Positions 14,972 through 23,269 of a DNA stretch of 44,778 nucleotides are shown here, piece after piece. The DNA comes from Nostoc sp. 'Peltigera membranacea cyanobiont' N6 (lineage in GTDB: Bacteria; Cyanobacteriota; Cyanobacteriia; Cyanobacteriales; Nostocaceae). Position 1 is the first letter of the stretch. Each line of letters starts with the position of its first letter. Below the pieces are notes generated by a model. It saw only the letters and a list, made by a program, of their open reading frames with translations. It searched no databases and was not told the origin of the DNA. A program made the translations under genes and the position numbers. The stretch spans positions 1-44,778 of the forward strand of contig NZ_CP026685.1 in NCBI RefSeq assembly GCF_002949735.1, given 5' to 3'.

Positions 14972-17900
14972 GTGATTAATAGCAACCGCGTACTTCAACC
15001 ACATGAAGTTATGGGTGGGTTCGAGATGATGTCTCGCCCCTCTCATATAGAAGTCAACCATTGGAATGAATGGTTAGCCAGTGCTGTTGACCCAGAGTTA
15101 ACAGCTTTGAATGTCCGTTCTCTATCAGGGCCATCAGTATACGAATATCTGTTATGCGCCCTACCTCAAACTGCCAGACGTAACGATGGGCGACTGCGTG
15201 ATGGGTACTTGAAACGATATGCCCACGCGGAAGCCGGTGCATGGTGGGTTAGCGGACTTGACCCGCTTAATGATTGGTTGGCGATGGACTGGGGACGGAT
15301 GAAACCAGATTACCCCCGCCTTGAATGGGACAAGACTACACAGCAGCAAACTCAAAAGCCAGTCAAGTACGAATCACCACCCAAAACTCCCAACCGAGTT
15401 ACCTACTTGAGAATGCCCCTACATTTATGGCGGTTGGTATCACTTCGCTATAACGTGCCGATGCCAGAAAACATCGTCATTACCTCGGAGGGAGAAGCGT
15501 TAGGTTTTTGGGCTTGGGTAATGGCACATCCTGAAATCCCTGTAATTCTTACAGAGGGCGAGAAGAAGGGTGGTTGTCTCCTCACACTGGGATTTGTGGC
15601 GATCGCACTCCCTGGAATCTGGAATGGTCGAGTGGGCAAGGAGGATTTAGAAAGACTGCACCCTGATTTAGTCCCAATGACTCAAAAGGGGCGCAAATTC
15701 GTTGTTCTGTTCGACTACGAAAGCAAACCCAAAACCAAACAGCAGATTTTTCAAGCCACACGCCGCACAGCTTCTGCAATTGTAGAACTTTGTTGCCAGT
15801 GTGAAGTAGCGCTGCTGCCAGGGCCAGAAAAAGGAATTGACGATTGGGTTGTGGCTTTAGGTAAAAAGGCGGATAAAGCCGTGACCGCGATGATTGCTGA
15901 TGCCTTGAGAATCAGCGAGTACAAGCAAAGATTTTTCATTAACCGAGCTAGGGGACTTTACAAGTACAAGCCCAATGTGACAGTTAATACTCGCTATCTC
16001 TCACTTGCAATACACTCTCTGCCTCAATCGGGGTTAGTTGGTTTGGTTTCCGATATGGGAACAGGAAAGACTGAAATTTTGGCAGTTCTCAGAAGAGAGA
16101 ACCCCCAACTCAGTTTTTTGAACAATGGGCATCGGGTCACTCTGCTCAAAAACCTCAGCGATCGCTTGCAAACAGCAATGTACTCCGCGATTTCTTGCGG
16201 GGATTGGGGCCAGGTAAAAGCTCTCAGCATTACCGTGGATTCTCTGTATAAAATGGCAAATGATTTACAGGCTTACGATATTCTATTTATTGATGAAGCC
16301 TGCCAGTACCTCGCCCATCTGCTCAAGTCCAAAACCTGCAAAGAACACAGGGGGGCGATTCTGGAAGTGCTTGAGTATCTAGTTTACAACGCCAAGCTGG
16401 TTGTTTTAGCTGATGCTCACTTGGATGATTTGACCATTGAGTTTTTCATGAATTTGCGACCGACTGGTGAAAAACCCTACATCATCAAAAACCTGTATCG
16501 CTCAGGTGGTCGTCAAGTTCATTGGTATGAGGGGAAAAACAGCAGCGCAATCGTTGCCGAGTTTCACGCTCAACTGATGTTGGGTAAAAAGTTGATGATG
16601 GTCAGCGACAGCAAGCGGTTTATCAAAAAACTGGAACGAGCGCTCAATGATGGTTCAGCAATTGATGATACCGACGAAACACCCGAATCAGCCGAAGACC
16701 GCAAGCTACGAGTGTGGGCTATTCATTCGGAAAATAGCGGTTCTGAAGAGAATGTGATTTTCATTAGGGAGATTAACATTGCCATTAAGGATCTTGACGC
16801 TTTTTTAATTACTCCCAGTCTCAGTTCAGGGGTTGACATTTCCAGCTATCATTTTGATGCCGTGTTTGGCGTGTTTCATGCTGTCTCGCAGTCAGCTACA
16901 GAATGCGCCCAGCAGTTATGGCGGTATCGTCCAAATGTCCCCATGTATGTTTGGGTGGCTCCGCGTCCTCCCTTTGGTTACGCCGAAACCAATGCCCGAC
17001 GCATTAAGGAAAGGATTCTTCAGACAAATGAGATGACCGCTTTTCTGATTCGCATTAACCGGGAAACGGGCAAACGTGGGGCTGAGAAGGATTGGGCATT
17101 AGATGCTAGTTGTCAGATTGAGGGGCAACGGAATTGGTCGATTAATAATTTACGGGCTGATTTGCGATCGCTCTTAGAAGAAATGGGCAATACTATTGCG
17201 CCTGTGGGTGATGCAACCGATGAGGGGGCTTCCCGGTGGATGAAAGCGGCAGGTATTGCCATCGATGAGGAGCATTACCGCAAGGTGGCGAATGCCAAAA
17301 ATATTGACAGGAGGACTTACACCAGTAGGCAACATCAAGATTACCTGAAGCCCGAAGAAGTTTTGGAGTGTGAGAAGTTCCGTATACAGGACACTTACGG
17401 CATGAGCGTAACCCCGGAACTGGTTGAGCAAGATGACGGGGGACGCTTAATTAAAAAGATTGTCGCACTTGAAGCGATATTGGCCGCACCGGGGGAAATG
17501 GTCGCTGATGATCAGGGGCGCGAGTTTATTCCACCGCCAGCTATTGTTGTCGAACGTGATAAATCGGAACGGGAGCGATTAGCTATCTGCACAGACTGGA
17601 GTAACCATTCTACCTCCTGGCTTATGCGTCATCGGCTGGGATTGAGGGCGGTGTTGATGGATCTCATGTCTGGGGTTGAGATTAAAGGGGACGAAGCGAT
17701 GATTCAAGTTTTAGCAGAGTTCTCAAAACGCAACGCATCTCACGTTAAAGGTATCCTCAACCTGACCATCCCGCTATCGGAGTCTCCGATGTGGATTTTG
17801 GGGCAGTATCTCTCGCAACTTGGACTATCCACTGAATCACGGCGACCGCTTGAAGATGGTAAGCGCGTTAGGTACTATCGGCTGAATACTGAGGATGTAG

Positions 17901-18304
17901 AGTTTGTCCAGAAGGTATTAGAGTATCGTCAAAGGCAACGGGAAGAGAGGGAACGCAAACGCCAAGAGTCACTTGAGCGAGATGCAGCTTACGCAGCTAG
18001 AATGCAGGCTCAGTATGGGATTAACTCGCCGTCCACACCCCCCATTAATGAAGATGGAAGTAATAATCGGGGGGGTATGGACACAGATGAAGCAGACAGT
18101 ATTTCTTGGTGGGAACGGGTTAAATATTATGCTCAGTTGGCGATTGAGCGGGTTGAATATGGGGTGGAGTCAGTTAAAGAATTACTCAGTACACTAACGA
18201 TTGATGAGCGGTGGGGCGTGATCTTCAAGTTTGAGGATATTGACCCTCAAAAGTTTGCTCAACTGGTGGACGAAGCCCCCGATTGGGTGGAATGGATGGC
18301 GTGA
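14972..18304 (+). CDS. Plasmid replication protein, CyRepA1 family (primase-like plus helicase)
   Basis: About 1110 residues. Near 194-224 the segment IPVILTEGEKKGGCLL resembles the TOPRIM/DUF3854 core, with FVVLFDYESKPKT supplying the acidic DxD-like part. A superfamily helicase follows, with Walker A SDMGTGKTE at about 365-373 and DEAx motif LFIDEACQYL at about 443-452; later motifs include SLSSGVDISSYHFD and QLWRYRP. The C-terminal third is charged and coiled. This is the architecture of the cyanobacterial plasmid replication protein CyRepA1. The longest frame opens with TTG at 14957, but GTG at 14972 has GAGGG eight bases upstream and is preferred. It should initiate or drive rolling-circle or theta replication; the mode cannot be read from sequence. 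Full length, no frameshift seen. Confidence 0.88.
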   Translation: MINSNRVLQPHEVMGGFEMMSRPSHIEVNHWNEWLASAVDPELTALNVRSLSGPSVYEYLLCALPQTARRNDGRLRDGYLKRYAHAEAGAWWVSGLDPLNDWLAMDWGRMKPDYPRLEWDKTTQQQTQKPVKYESPPKTPNRVTYLRMPLHLWRLVSLRYNVPMPENIVITSEGEALGFWAWVMAHPEIPVILTEGEKKGGCLLTLGFVAIALPGIWNGRVGKEDLERLHPDLVPMTQKGRKFVVLFDYESKPKTKQQIFQATRRTASAIVELCCQCEVALLPGPEKGIDDWVVALGKKADKAVTAMIADALRISEYKQRFFINRARGLYKYKPNVTVNTRYLSLAIHSLPQSGLVGLVSDMGTGKTEILAVLRRENPQLSFLNNGHRVTLLKNLSDRLQTAMYSAISCGDWGQVKALSITVDSLYKMANDLQAYDILFIDEACQYLAHLLKSKTCKEHRGAILEVLEYLVYNAKLVVLADAHLDDLTIEFFMNLRPTGEKPYIIKNLYRSGGRQVHWYEGKNSSAIVAEFHAQLMLGKKLMMVSDSKRFIKKLERALNDGSAIDDTDETPESAEDRKLRVWAIHSENSGSEENVIFIREINIAIKDLDAFLITPSLSSGVDISSYHFDAVFGVFHAVSQSATECAQQLWRYRPNVPMYVWVAPRPPFGYAETNARRIKERILQTNEMTAFLIRINRETGKRGAEKDWALDASCQIEGQRNWSINNLRADLRSLLEEMGNTIAPVGDATDEGASRWMKAAGIAIDEEHYRKVANAKNIDRRTYTSRQHQDYLKPEEVLECEKFRIQDTYGMSVTPELVEQDDGGRLIKKIVALEAILAAPGEMVADDQGREFIPPPAIVVERDKSERERLAICTDWSNHSTSWLMRHRLGLRAVLMDLMSGVEIKGDEAMIQVLAEFSKRNASHVKGILNLTIPLSESPMWILGQYLSQLGLSTESRRPLEDGKRVRYYRLNTEDVEFVQKVLEYRQRQREERERKRQESLERDAAYAARMQAQYGINSPSTPPINEDGSNNRGGMDTDEADSISWWERVKYYAQLAIERVEYGVESVKELLSTLTIDERWGVIFKFEDIDPQKFAQLVDEAPDWVEWMA

Positions 18305-18604
18305 TAGTCCCGTTTCCCAATAAGTGCGATGCCTGCGCTTCTTGAAGCCTACGCACTTTGAAGTCCTGTTGCTAAATGGCTCAAGTCTTTGTGTGTTCAG
18401 CTTTCGTCCCGATGTCGAGATATTAGTATTTCCCGACATTTTCCCTCAACTGGTGACAGCATCACCTGTGTGGACGCTACCCCCAACAACTGCTATAGTC
18501 CAAACCAAACCTGCTGCTTAGATTTAATGAGGTTAATTGAAAATGACATCTCCATAGTTATGCCCTTTGAAGATTCTGAAGGTAGGACATAAGGAGAACC
18601 CGAA
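18305..18604. other. Intergenic region after repA
   Basis: No gene seen. AAGTGCG at 18322-18328 and CGCACTT at 18352-18358 form a 7-bp stem with a long loop shortly after the repA stop, a weak terminator candidate without a T run. TAAGGAGAACC near 18591 is the Shine-Dalgarno of the next gene. Confidence 0.4.
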
Positions 18605-20488
18605 TTGGTAAATAAAGAGCATTATGCTCGGCTGATCGAAGGTGTACAAACTTGGAATGATTGGAGAAGTCAAAATCCTAAAATAATTCCTGACCTCAGG
18701 GGGTTTAAACTCATCGAGGTAGACCTCAGGGCGGCTAACCTTAGCAGGGCAGACCTCAGCGGGGCAGACCTCAGCGGGGCTAACCTCAGCGGGGCTAACC
18801 TCAGCAAGGCTAACCTCAGTAGGGCTAACCTCAGAGGGGTAGACCTCAGTGGCGTAGACTTCAGGGAAGCTAAACTCAGCGGGTTAGACCTCAGAGGGTT
18901 AGACCTCAGCGGGGTAGACTTCAGGGAGGCTAAATTCAGCGGAGTAAACCTCAGTGGCGTAGACCTCAGTAGCGTAGACCTTAGCGGAGTAGACCTCAGT
19001 GGCGTAGACCTCAGCAAGGCTATCCTCAAGGGAGCTATCCTCAAGGGAGCTATCCTCAGGGAGCTAGACCTCAGTGGCGTAGACCTCAGCGAGGTAGACC
19101 TCAGAGGGGTAAGCCTCAGTGGTGTAGACCTCAGTAGGGTAGACCTCAGCAGGGTAAACCTCATCGGATTAGACCTCAGCAGGGTAAACCTCAGCGGACT
19201 AGACCTCAGCATGGCTGACCTCAGCGGGCTAGACCTCAGCGGGCTAGACCTCAGCAAGTCTATCCTTAGAGGACTAGACCTCAGCAAGTCTAACCTCAGG
19301 GGGGCTATTCTCAGCGGGGCTAACCTCAGCAAGGCTAACCTCAGTAAGGCTGACCTCAGCAAGGCTGACCTCAGCAGGGTAGACCTCAGGGCGGCTAACC
19401 TTAGCCAGGCTATCCTCAGCGGGGCAGACCTCAGGGGGGCTAACCTCAGTGGGGCTATCCTCAGTAGGGCAGACCTCGGCGAGGCAGACCTCAGTGGGGC
19501 AGACCTCAGTGGGGCTATCCTCAGTGGGGCTAACCTCAGCAGATTTGACTTTAGTGGAATTAATCTTAGTGGACTCGACCTCAGCGGGGCAGACCTCAAC
19601 GAGGCTAACCTCAGTAGAACTCAAGTACTAGGAACAGATTTTACAGGAGCAAAGTTTACAGGTGCTTGTTTGGAAGACTGGGGTACTAACTCTGCTACAA
19701 AGCTAAATAATGTTGATTGCCAGTATTACTATCGAAAAAATGGTAAACAAGAACGCTATCCCATCGGCAGAAACTTTGCACCAGGGGAGTTTACCAAGCT
19801 ATTAGAGAAAGCTTTAGAAACAGTTGACTTAATCTTTAGCAATGGGGTTGACTGGAAAGCCTTTGCTTACTCGTTTAGAAAAATCCAAATTGAAAACGAA
19901 AGCTCTAAGCTAACCATCCGAAAAATTGAAATTATAGATGATATAGTTCTTGTTGAAGTTAATATCCCGGAGCGGGCAGACAAAACACAGTTTCATAATG
20001 ATTTTTTAAAAGGTTATCAATTTGCAAAGGAAGAATTAGAGCCGCAATATCAAGCCAGACTTTCTGATAAGGATAAAGAAATTAACCGACTTTTTTTATT
20101 ATTTAATCAAGCAAACGATAAACTAGGAGAAGTCCCTAAACTCATGGCAGAACAACCAAAAGTACAGCAAAATTTTCATGCCTCAGTCTACGGAGTCGCC
20201 GGGAATGTTGAAGGCGATTTTAACAACTATTTGCCAGAGCAGAAACAAAATCTGGCTGAGGCAGCAGCAGACATTCAAAAAATTCTCAATCAACTAGCTC
20301 AAACTAATCCAACAACAGACGCAGTTACAGAAGCGATTCATCAAGAAATTAAACGCAATCCCACACTAAAAACCAGATTGATATCTGCGCTAAAAGCAGG
20401 AGTACTGGAAGGATTAAAGACATTTGTTAACCATCCACTTTTCAATATTCCGGCTGAAACAATAAAAGGATTCCTAGAAGCCGAATAG
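18605..20488 (+). CDS. Long pentapeptide-repeat protein with linker domain and GNVEGD motif
   Basis: 627 residues. After a short N-terminal domain (HYARLIEGVQTWNDWR), residues about 37-345 are about sixty tandem A(N/D)LS(G/K)-type pentapeptides, forming a right-handed quadrilateral beta-helix. Then come the same linker as in the protein at 3764-6019 (GEFTKLLEKALETVDLIFSN, GVDWKAFAYSF), a coiled coil (LSDKDKEINRLFLLFNQA), a GNVEGDFNN motif and a helical C-terminus. TTG at 18605 is chosen because AAGGAG lies ten bases upstream and no ATG fits. The repeat DNA is a 15-bp GC-rich periodicity (GACCTCAGCGGGGTA-like) unlike the flanks, so it probably expands and contracts by recombination. Unlike the first pentapeptide protein it has no membrane segments. 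Function unknown; shared modules suggest membership in the same signalling family. Confidence 0.85.
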   Translation: MVNKEHYARLIEGVQTWNDWRSQNPKIIPDLRGFKLIEVDLRAANLSRADLSGADLSGANLSGANLSKANLSRANLRGVDLSGVDFREAKLSGLDLRGLDLSGVDFREAKFSGVNLSGVDLSSVDLSGVDLSGVDLSKAILKGAILKGAILRELDLSGVDLSEVDLRGVSLSGVDLSRVDLSRVNLIGLDLSRVNLSGLDLSMADLSGLDLSGLDLSKSILRGLDLSKSNLRGAILSGANLSKANLSKADLSKADLSRVDLRAANLSQAILSGADLRGANLSGAILSRADLGEADLSGADLSGAILSGANLSRFDFSGINLSGLDLSGADLNEANLSRTQVLGTDFTGAKFTGACLEDWGTNSATKLNNVDCQYYYRKNGKQERYPIGRNFAPGEFTKLLEKALETVDLIFSNGVDWKAFAYSFRKIQIENESSKLTIRKIEIIDDIVLVEVNIPERADKTQFHNDFLKGYQFAKEELEPQYQARLSDKDKEINRLFLLFNQANDKLGEVPKLMAEQPKVQQNFHASVYGVAGNVEGDFNNYLPEQKQNLAEAAADIQKILNQLAQTNPTTDAVTEAIHQEIKRNPTLKTRLISALKAGVLEGLKTFVNHPLFNIPAETIKGFLEAE

Positions 20489-20690
20489 GTGATGCTTTGT
20501 AGTAGGGTTTGAAATCAGACTTGTTTTTTGCAAAATGCGCGGCTAGGTAGGTGTGCAAAATAACAATCCGTAAAAAATGGCTGAATTGCCCTATATGCAA
20601 CAACTTGAGAGCCAAAGCATTACTAAATCATCCGCCATATCTAATACAGACTGTAAACCTTACTAAATAAAGCATACAGCCTTTTTTGGA

Positions 20691-20810
20691 ATGACAAAAT
20701 TCTGCATAAAACTGAGGTAACAGCTAATGATGGATAAAGTAGTCCAATAAACCTGCTGTGCAAGGGTTACAGGCGTTTTAGCTGTGCAGTCCAAGATAAT
20801 AGTGATCGCG
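20691..20810. repeat. Interspersed repeat, copy 2
   Basis: Contains the core CTGCTGTGCAAGGGTTACAG and GCTGTGCAG, with the CTGCATAAAACTGAGGTAAC lead-in shared with copy 3. A 78-aa minus-strand frame running through it is not conserved in copy 3. Confidence 0.6.
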
Positions 20811-20846
20811 GTCATTGTCCAAGCTAAAGCAAAAATAAAAATTGTT

Positions 20847-21338
20847 TTAGCCAGAATATTTTGGGCATTTAGTTTTAATATATTTGTCTGCACGTTCAAA
20901 AAAACTTATATTTATGTATTTATCTACAAACTGTCCTGCTGAGTTCACATCATAAAGAGTAAATAACATATCTGTAACTTTTTTAACTGCATTGTCTTTA
21001 GCTTCAGTTCTGGTTCTACCGCCAGCTTCCATCCATTCGCAGTAGTTGCTACCATATATTCCTATTAGGCCAGATACAGTTTGCTCATCTGTCCGAGTAT
21101 TAGAATTTCTTACTGTTTGATAAATATTTTTTTGAGTTGGAGGCTGATTTTGAGATGTAGTTTCTGTTACGGGTTTCACACCACACAATACTCCTAAATC
21201 TACCACTTTATTATTTTCTGCTTGCCAGTAGCATAATGGTTCACTCTGTTGTGCTACTGCATTATTTTGAAAAATTACATTACTACTAATTAATGAACAA
21301 GCCAACACACCCAAATTTGCAATTTTCTTTATAGCCAT
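20847..21338 (-). CDS. Small exported protein with Cys motif
   Basis: 163 residues. A Sec signal peptide is clear (MAIKKIANLGVLACSLISSN, ending near AVAQQ). The mature part begins PLCYWQAENNKVVDLGVLCG, a two-cysteine pattern seen in many small exported cyanobacterial proteins, and ends with another Cys near the C-terminus (YIKTKCP). It is monocistronic and is flanked on both sides by copies of the interspersed repeat. Function unknown. Confidence 0.65.
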   Translation of the reverse strand: MAIKKIANLGVLACSLISSNVIFQNNAVAQQSEPLCYWQAENNKVVDLGVLCGVKPVTETTSQNQPPTQKNIYQTVRNSNTRTDEQTVSGLIGIYGSNYCEWMEAGGRTRTEAKDNAVKKVTDMLFTLYDVNSAGQFVDKYINISFFERADKYIKTKCPKYSG

Positions 21339-21365
21339 ATATTTTTAGAATGAGAGTCTTTTTAG

Positions 21366-21546
21366 ATGACAAAAATCTGCACAGAACTAAGGTAACAACT
21401 AATGAAAGATAAAGTAGTTCAATAAACCTGCTGTGTAAGGGTTACAGTCTTTTTCGCTGTGCAGGGACAATCAAAAGCGATCGCTGTTGTTGTTTTTATA
21501 AGCTATACCAGTCCAATAAAACTGCTGTGCAAAGGTTACAGGCATT
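21366..21546. repeat. Interspersed repeat, copies 3 and 4
   Basis: Copy 3 (21366-21485) aligns with copy 2 over its whole length (AACCTGCTGTGTAAGGGTTA, GCTGTGCAGGG, HIP1). Copy 4 (21508-21546) holds only the core CTGCTGTGCAAAGGTTACAG and abuts the stop of the next gene. Confidence 0.6.
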
Positions 21547-21547
21547 T

Positions 21548-21937
21548 CTACCAACCTCTTGCGTGTATTTTCCTGCACACATAGATCATGCCTTTTCCAC
21601 TAGCAGAATTGGCATCGAAAGTTTCTTGTTTATTTGATTCACTTTCTTCTAATGGTCGCCCTGACGCGCTAAAAGTTTCTATTTTAGTCATTGTTAGCTG
21701 GGAATCTCCACAAGCAGCGTTAAAAGTTACTTGAAGTATTCCGTTTGCATCTTGCGTTATTAGCTTAAATTGAGTTCCTTCTATATCTTGCGTATCTAGC
21801 AAGATAGCGTCACCTGCTTTATTCGTACCCATATTTAAAAATCTTTCAGCTTGTTGTGCATTGGCACTACCAGCTATTAAAATTCCAGAGATTAGAGTGA
21901 ATGCTGTAATTTTTTTGAGGAGCATATTTTTTGACAT
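21548..21937 (-). CDS. Small exported protein of unknown function
   Basis: About 129 residues from ATG 21937 (an ATG at 21958 would add seven). The signal peptide LLKKITAFTLISGILIAG ends near SANAQQ. The mature part is beta-rich with two cysteines (AACGDSQ and YVCRKIH) that could form a disulfide. Repeats of this window flank it as they do the other exported gene. No family name assigned. Confidence 0.6.
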   Translation of the reverse strand: MSKNMLLKKITAFTLISGILIAGSANAQQAERFLNMGTNKAGDAILLDTQDIEGTQFKLITQDANGILQVTFNAACGDSQLTMTKIETFSASGRPLEESESNKQETFDANSASGKGMIYVCRKIHARGW

Positions 21938-22059
21938 CTGTGATGTTTTTAGCTTCACCTTTACAAGGTTGCTAGAGCATCGGTAATTACATCACAAAAT
22001 AATAAAGACTTGATAAACTGCTTTCAATTTTCGGAAGTTTATAAAATCAATCAGGGAGA

Positions 22060-22190
22060 AAATCAACTGATAAGCCTACTGCATAAGGGTTACAGCTATT
22101 CGTGGTTGTGCAGCCGAAGAAAGGAGCAATCGCACGTACTTATCAGAACAGTGATTCTTATGAGTAAATGGGTGGCAGTGACCACCCATA
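22060..22190. repeat. Interspersed repeat, copy 5
   Basis: Carries CTGCATAAGGGTTACAG, GTTGTGCAGCCGAAGAAAGG, TTACTTATCAGAA-like and TGAGTAAATGGGTGGCAG, closest to copy 1. A plus-strand frame at 22010-22348 crosses it and is considered spurious. Confidence 0.55.
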
Positions 22191-22262
22191 AAACTACAGT
22201 TTTGTCAGATCCTCAAACTCTGCGATTGCACCTCTTCTCCTCAAGTGAGGGTGGAAACAAAA

Positions 22263-22439
22263 TCAACTATCTAGATAAGCCTGAATGTATCTTCTGTGTG
22301 AAACAAAGATATCCAAAGATTTTTTCTCAGACTCAAGTAATTCTATAAGAGGACTACTAGGGAATAATTTTTTAGTTAATTCAATATCTTTAAAAGACTG
22401 ATATTGAGCTTTAAGCAAAAGATCCAGAGTTTTTTTCAT
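22263..22439 (-). CDS. Possible 58-aa small protein
   Basis: ATG at 22439 to TGA at 22263. The product (MKKTLDLLLKAQYQSFKDIE, then LTKKLFPSSPLIELL and a basic-aromatic tail) has a natural composition and is mostly helical. No strong ribosome-binding site and no known family. It may be an entire small gene or a remnant. Confidence 0.35.
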   Translation of the reverse strand: MKKTLDLLLKAQYQSFKDIELTKKLFPSSPLIELLESEKKSLDIFVSHRRYIQAYLDS

Positions 22440-22892
22440 TTTGGCGATTAGATAGGTGAAGCGTGCAACTCTAACCGCACAGGAAAATGTCTTATGTATT
22501 CATTATACACAGTGTTGACAAAAATAACGAAATAATATATGGAGTTTGAAAAATTAAACAAATCCACTTATATAGGGGTAAAAGTTAATCTTTTTTCTGA
22601 AACCTATTCTGAGCAAGCTTTACAGAAGACGCATCGCGGCAAAATGCGCTTTAGTTGCTTTTGCCCCGTGTCGATTAAGTATAAAGATTTTATAAAGATT
22701 TTATCTATTTTGTATGAAGAACTAACTGTTGATTCTACCTTAAAGTCTGAAATGCTTATTAAACCGTTGTTTGGAGTGTTTTTTTGAAAAGTTGACGTTC
22801 TGTAGTTAGCAGCCTGGGCACATCCACAAACATATTTACGAGAACCAAGTTTTTCAGGCTGGCTCTCAAAAAAAATACAAAAAGGAAAAACA
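22440..22892. other. Intergenic region without a convincing gene
   Basis: A plus frame (22539-22787) and a minus frame (22604-22900) overlap here; neither has a good ribosome-binding site or recognisable domain. The minus-strand segment KLGSRKYVCGCAQAANYRT looks protein-like and may be a remnant. Confidence 0.35.
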
Positions 22893-23108
22893 ATGGTCAA
22901 CTTAGCTAAAGCTCAAATCAGTAACAATGGGTCTGTTGCGAAAACTTTCGTTATTGGCTCACTAGTTATGGGGGTATTGATGATATGTGGCAGTATTTTT
23001 GCTGTTGCTACCAGTGAGTGTGGTAGCAGGTTAAAGTTCAATACTTTAACCTCTGAGATTGAACTGTCAAAGGATGCTTGCCCAAAAACCAACAATAGTC
23101 CTCACTAG
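22893..23108 (+). CDS. Small single-span membrane protein
   Basis: 71 residues with one hydrophobic helix (FVIGSLVMGVLMICGSIFAV) and a short polar tail containing two Cys. AAAAGGAAAAACA precedes the ATG, a reasonable ribosome-binding site. Function unknown. Confidence 0.5.
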   Translation: MVNLAKAQISNNGSVAKTFVIGSLVMGVLMICGSIFAVATSECGSRLKFNTLTSEIELSKDACPKTNNSPH

Positions 23109-23149
23109 GTTCAGTCATGCTGATCGCACCGCGCCGAAGGCAACGCAAG

Positions 23150-23165
23150 AGGTGCGATCGCACCT
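23150..23165. repeat. 16-bp perfect palindrome centred on HIP1
   Basis: AGGTGCGATCGCACCT is a perfect palindrome containing GCGATCGC. It is followed by a TATCAGAA...TTCTGATAAGTAAA inverted repeat (23180-23220) related to the end of the interspersed repeat family. Confidence 0.5.
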
Positions 23166-23269
23166 GGGGATTTAGCTATCAGAAGTTTTGTTCTCATGAG
23201 TTAAATTCTGATAAGTAAATATTAAAAAATATCAAGCGACTGTACAGTTCACTACTAGAACACTGACTA

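Noticed and set aside
18670..19599. 309-aa minus-strand frame of Leu-Arg-Ser-Pro repeats
   Set aside because: Antisense of the pentapeptide array; open only because the 15-bp repeat lacks stops in that frame.
18720..19620. Tandem satellite or CRISPR-like array
   Set aside because: The 15-bp periodicity is explained by pentapeptide codons; there are no spacers. No CRISPR array was found anywhere in the window.
20663..20899. 78-aa minus-strand membrane-like ORF
   Set aside because: Runs through interspersed repeat copy 2; the homologous copy at 21366 has no such frame.
22010..22348. 112-aa plus-strand ORF
   Set aside because: Crosses repeat copy 5 and opposes a more protein-like minus-strand frame (22263-22439).
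22539..22787. 82-aa plus-strand ORF and overlapping 98-aa minus-strand ORF (22604-22900)
   Set aside because: No ribosome-binding site, domain or conservation cue; they overlap each other in opposite directions.
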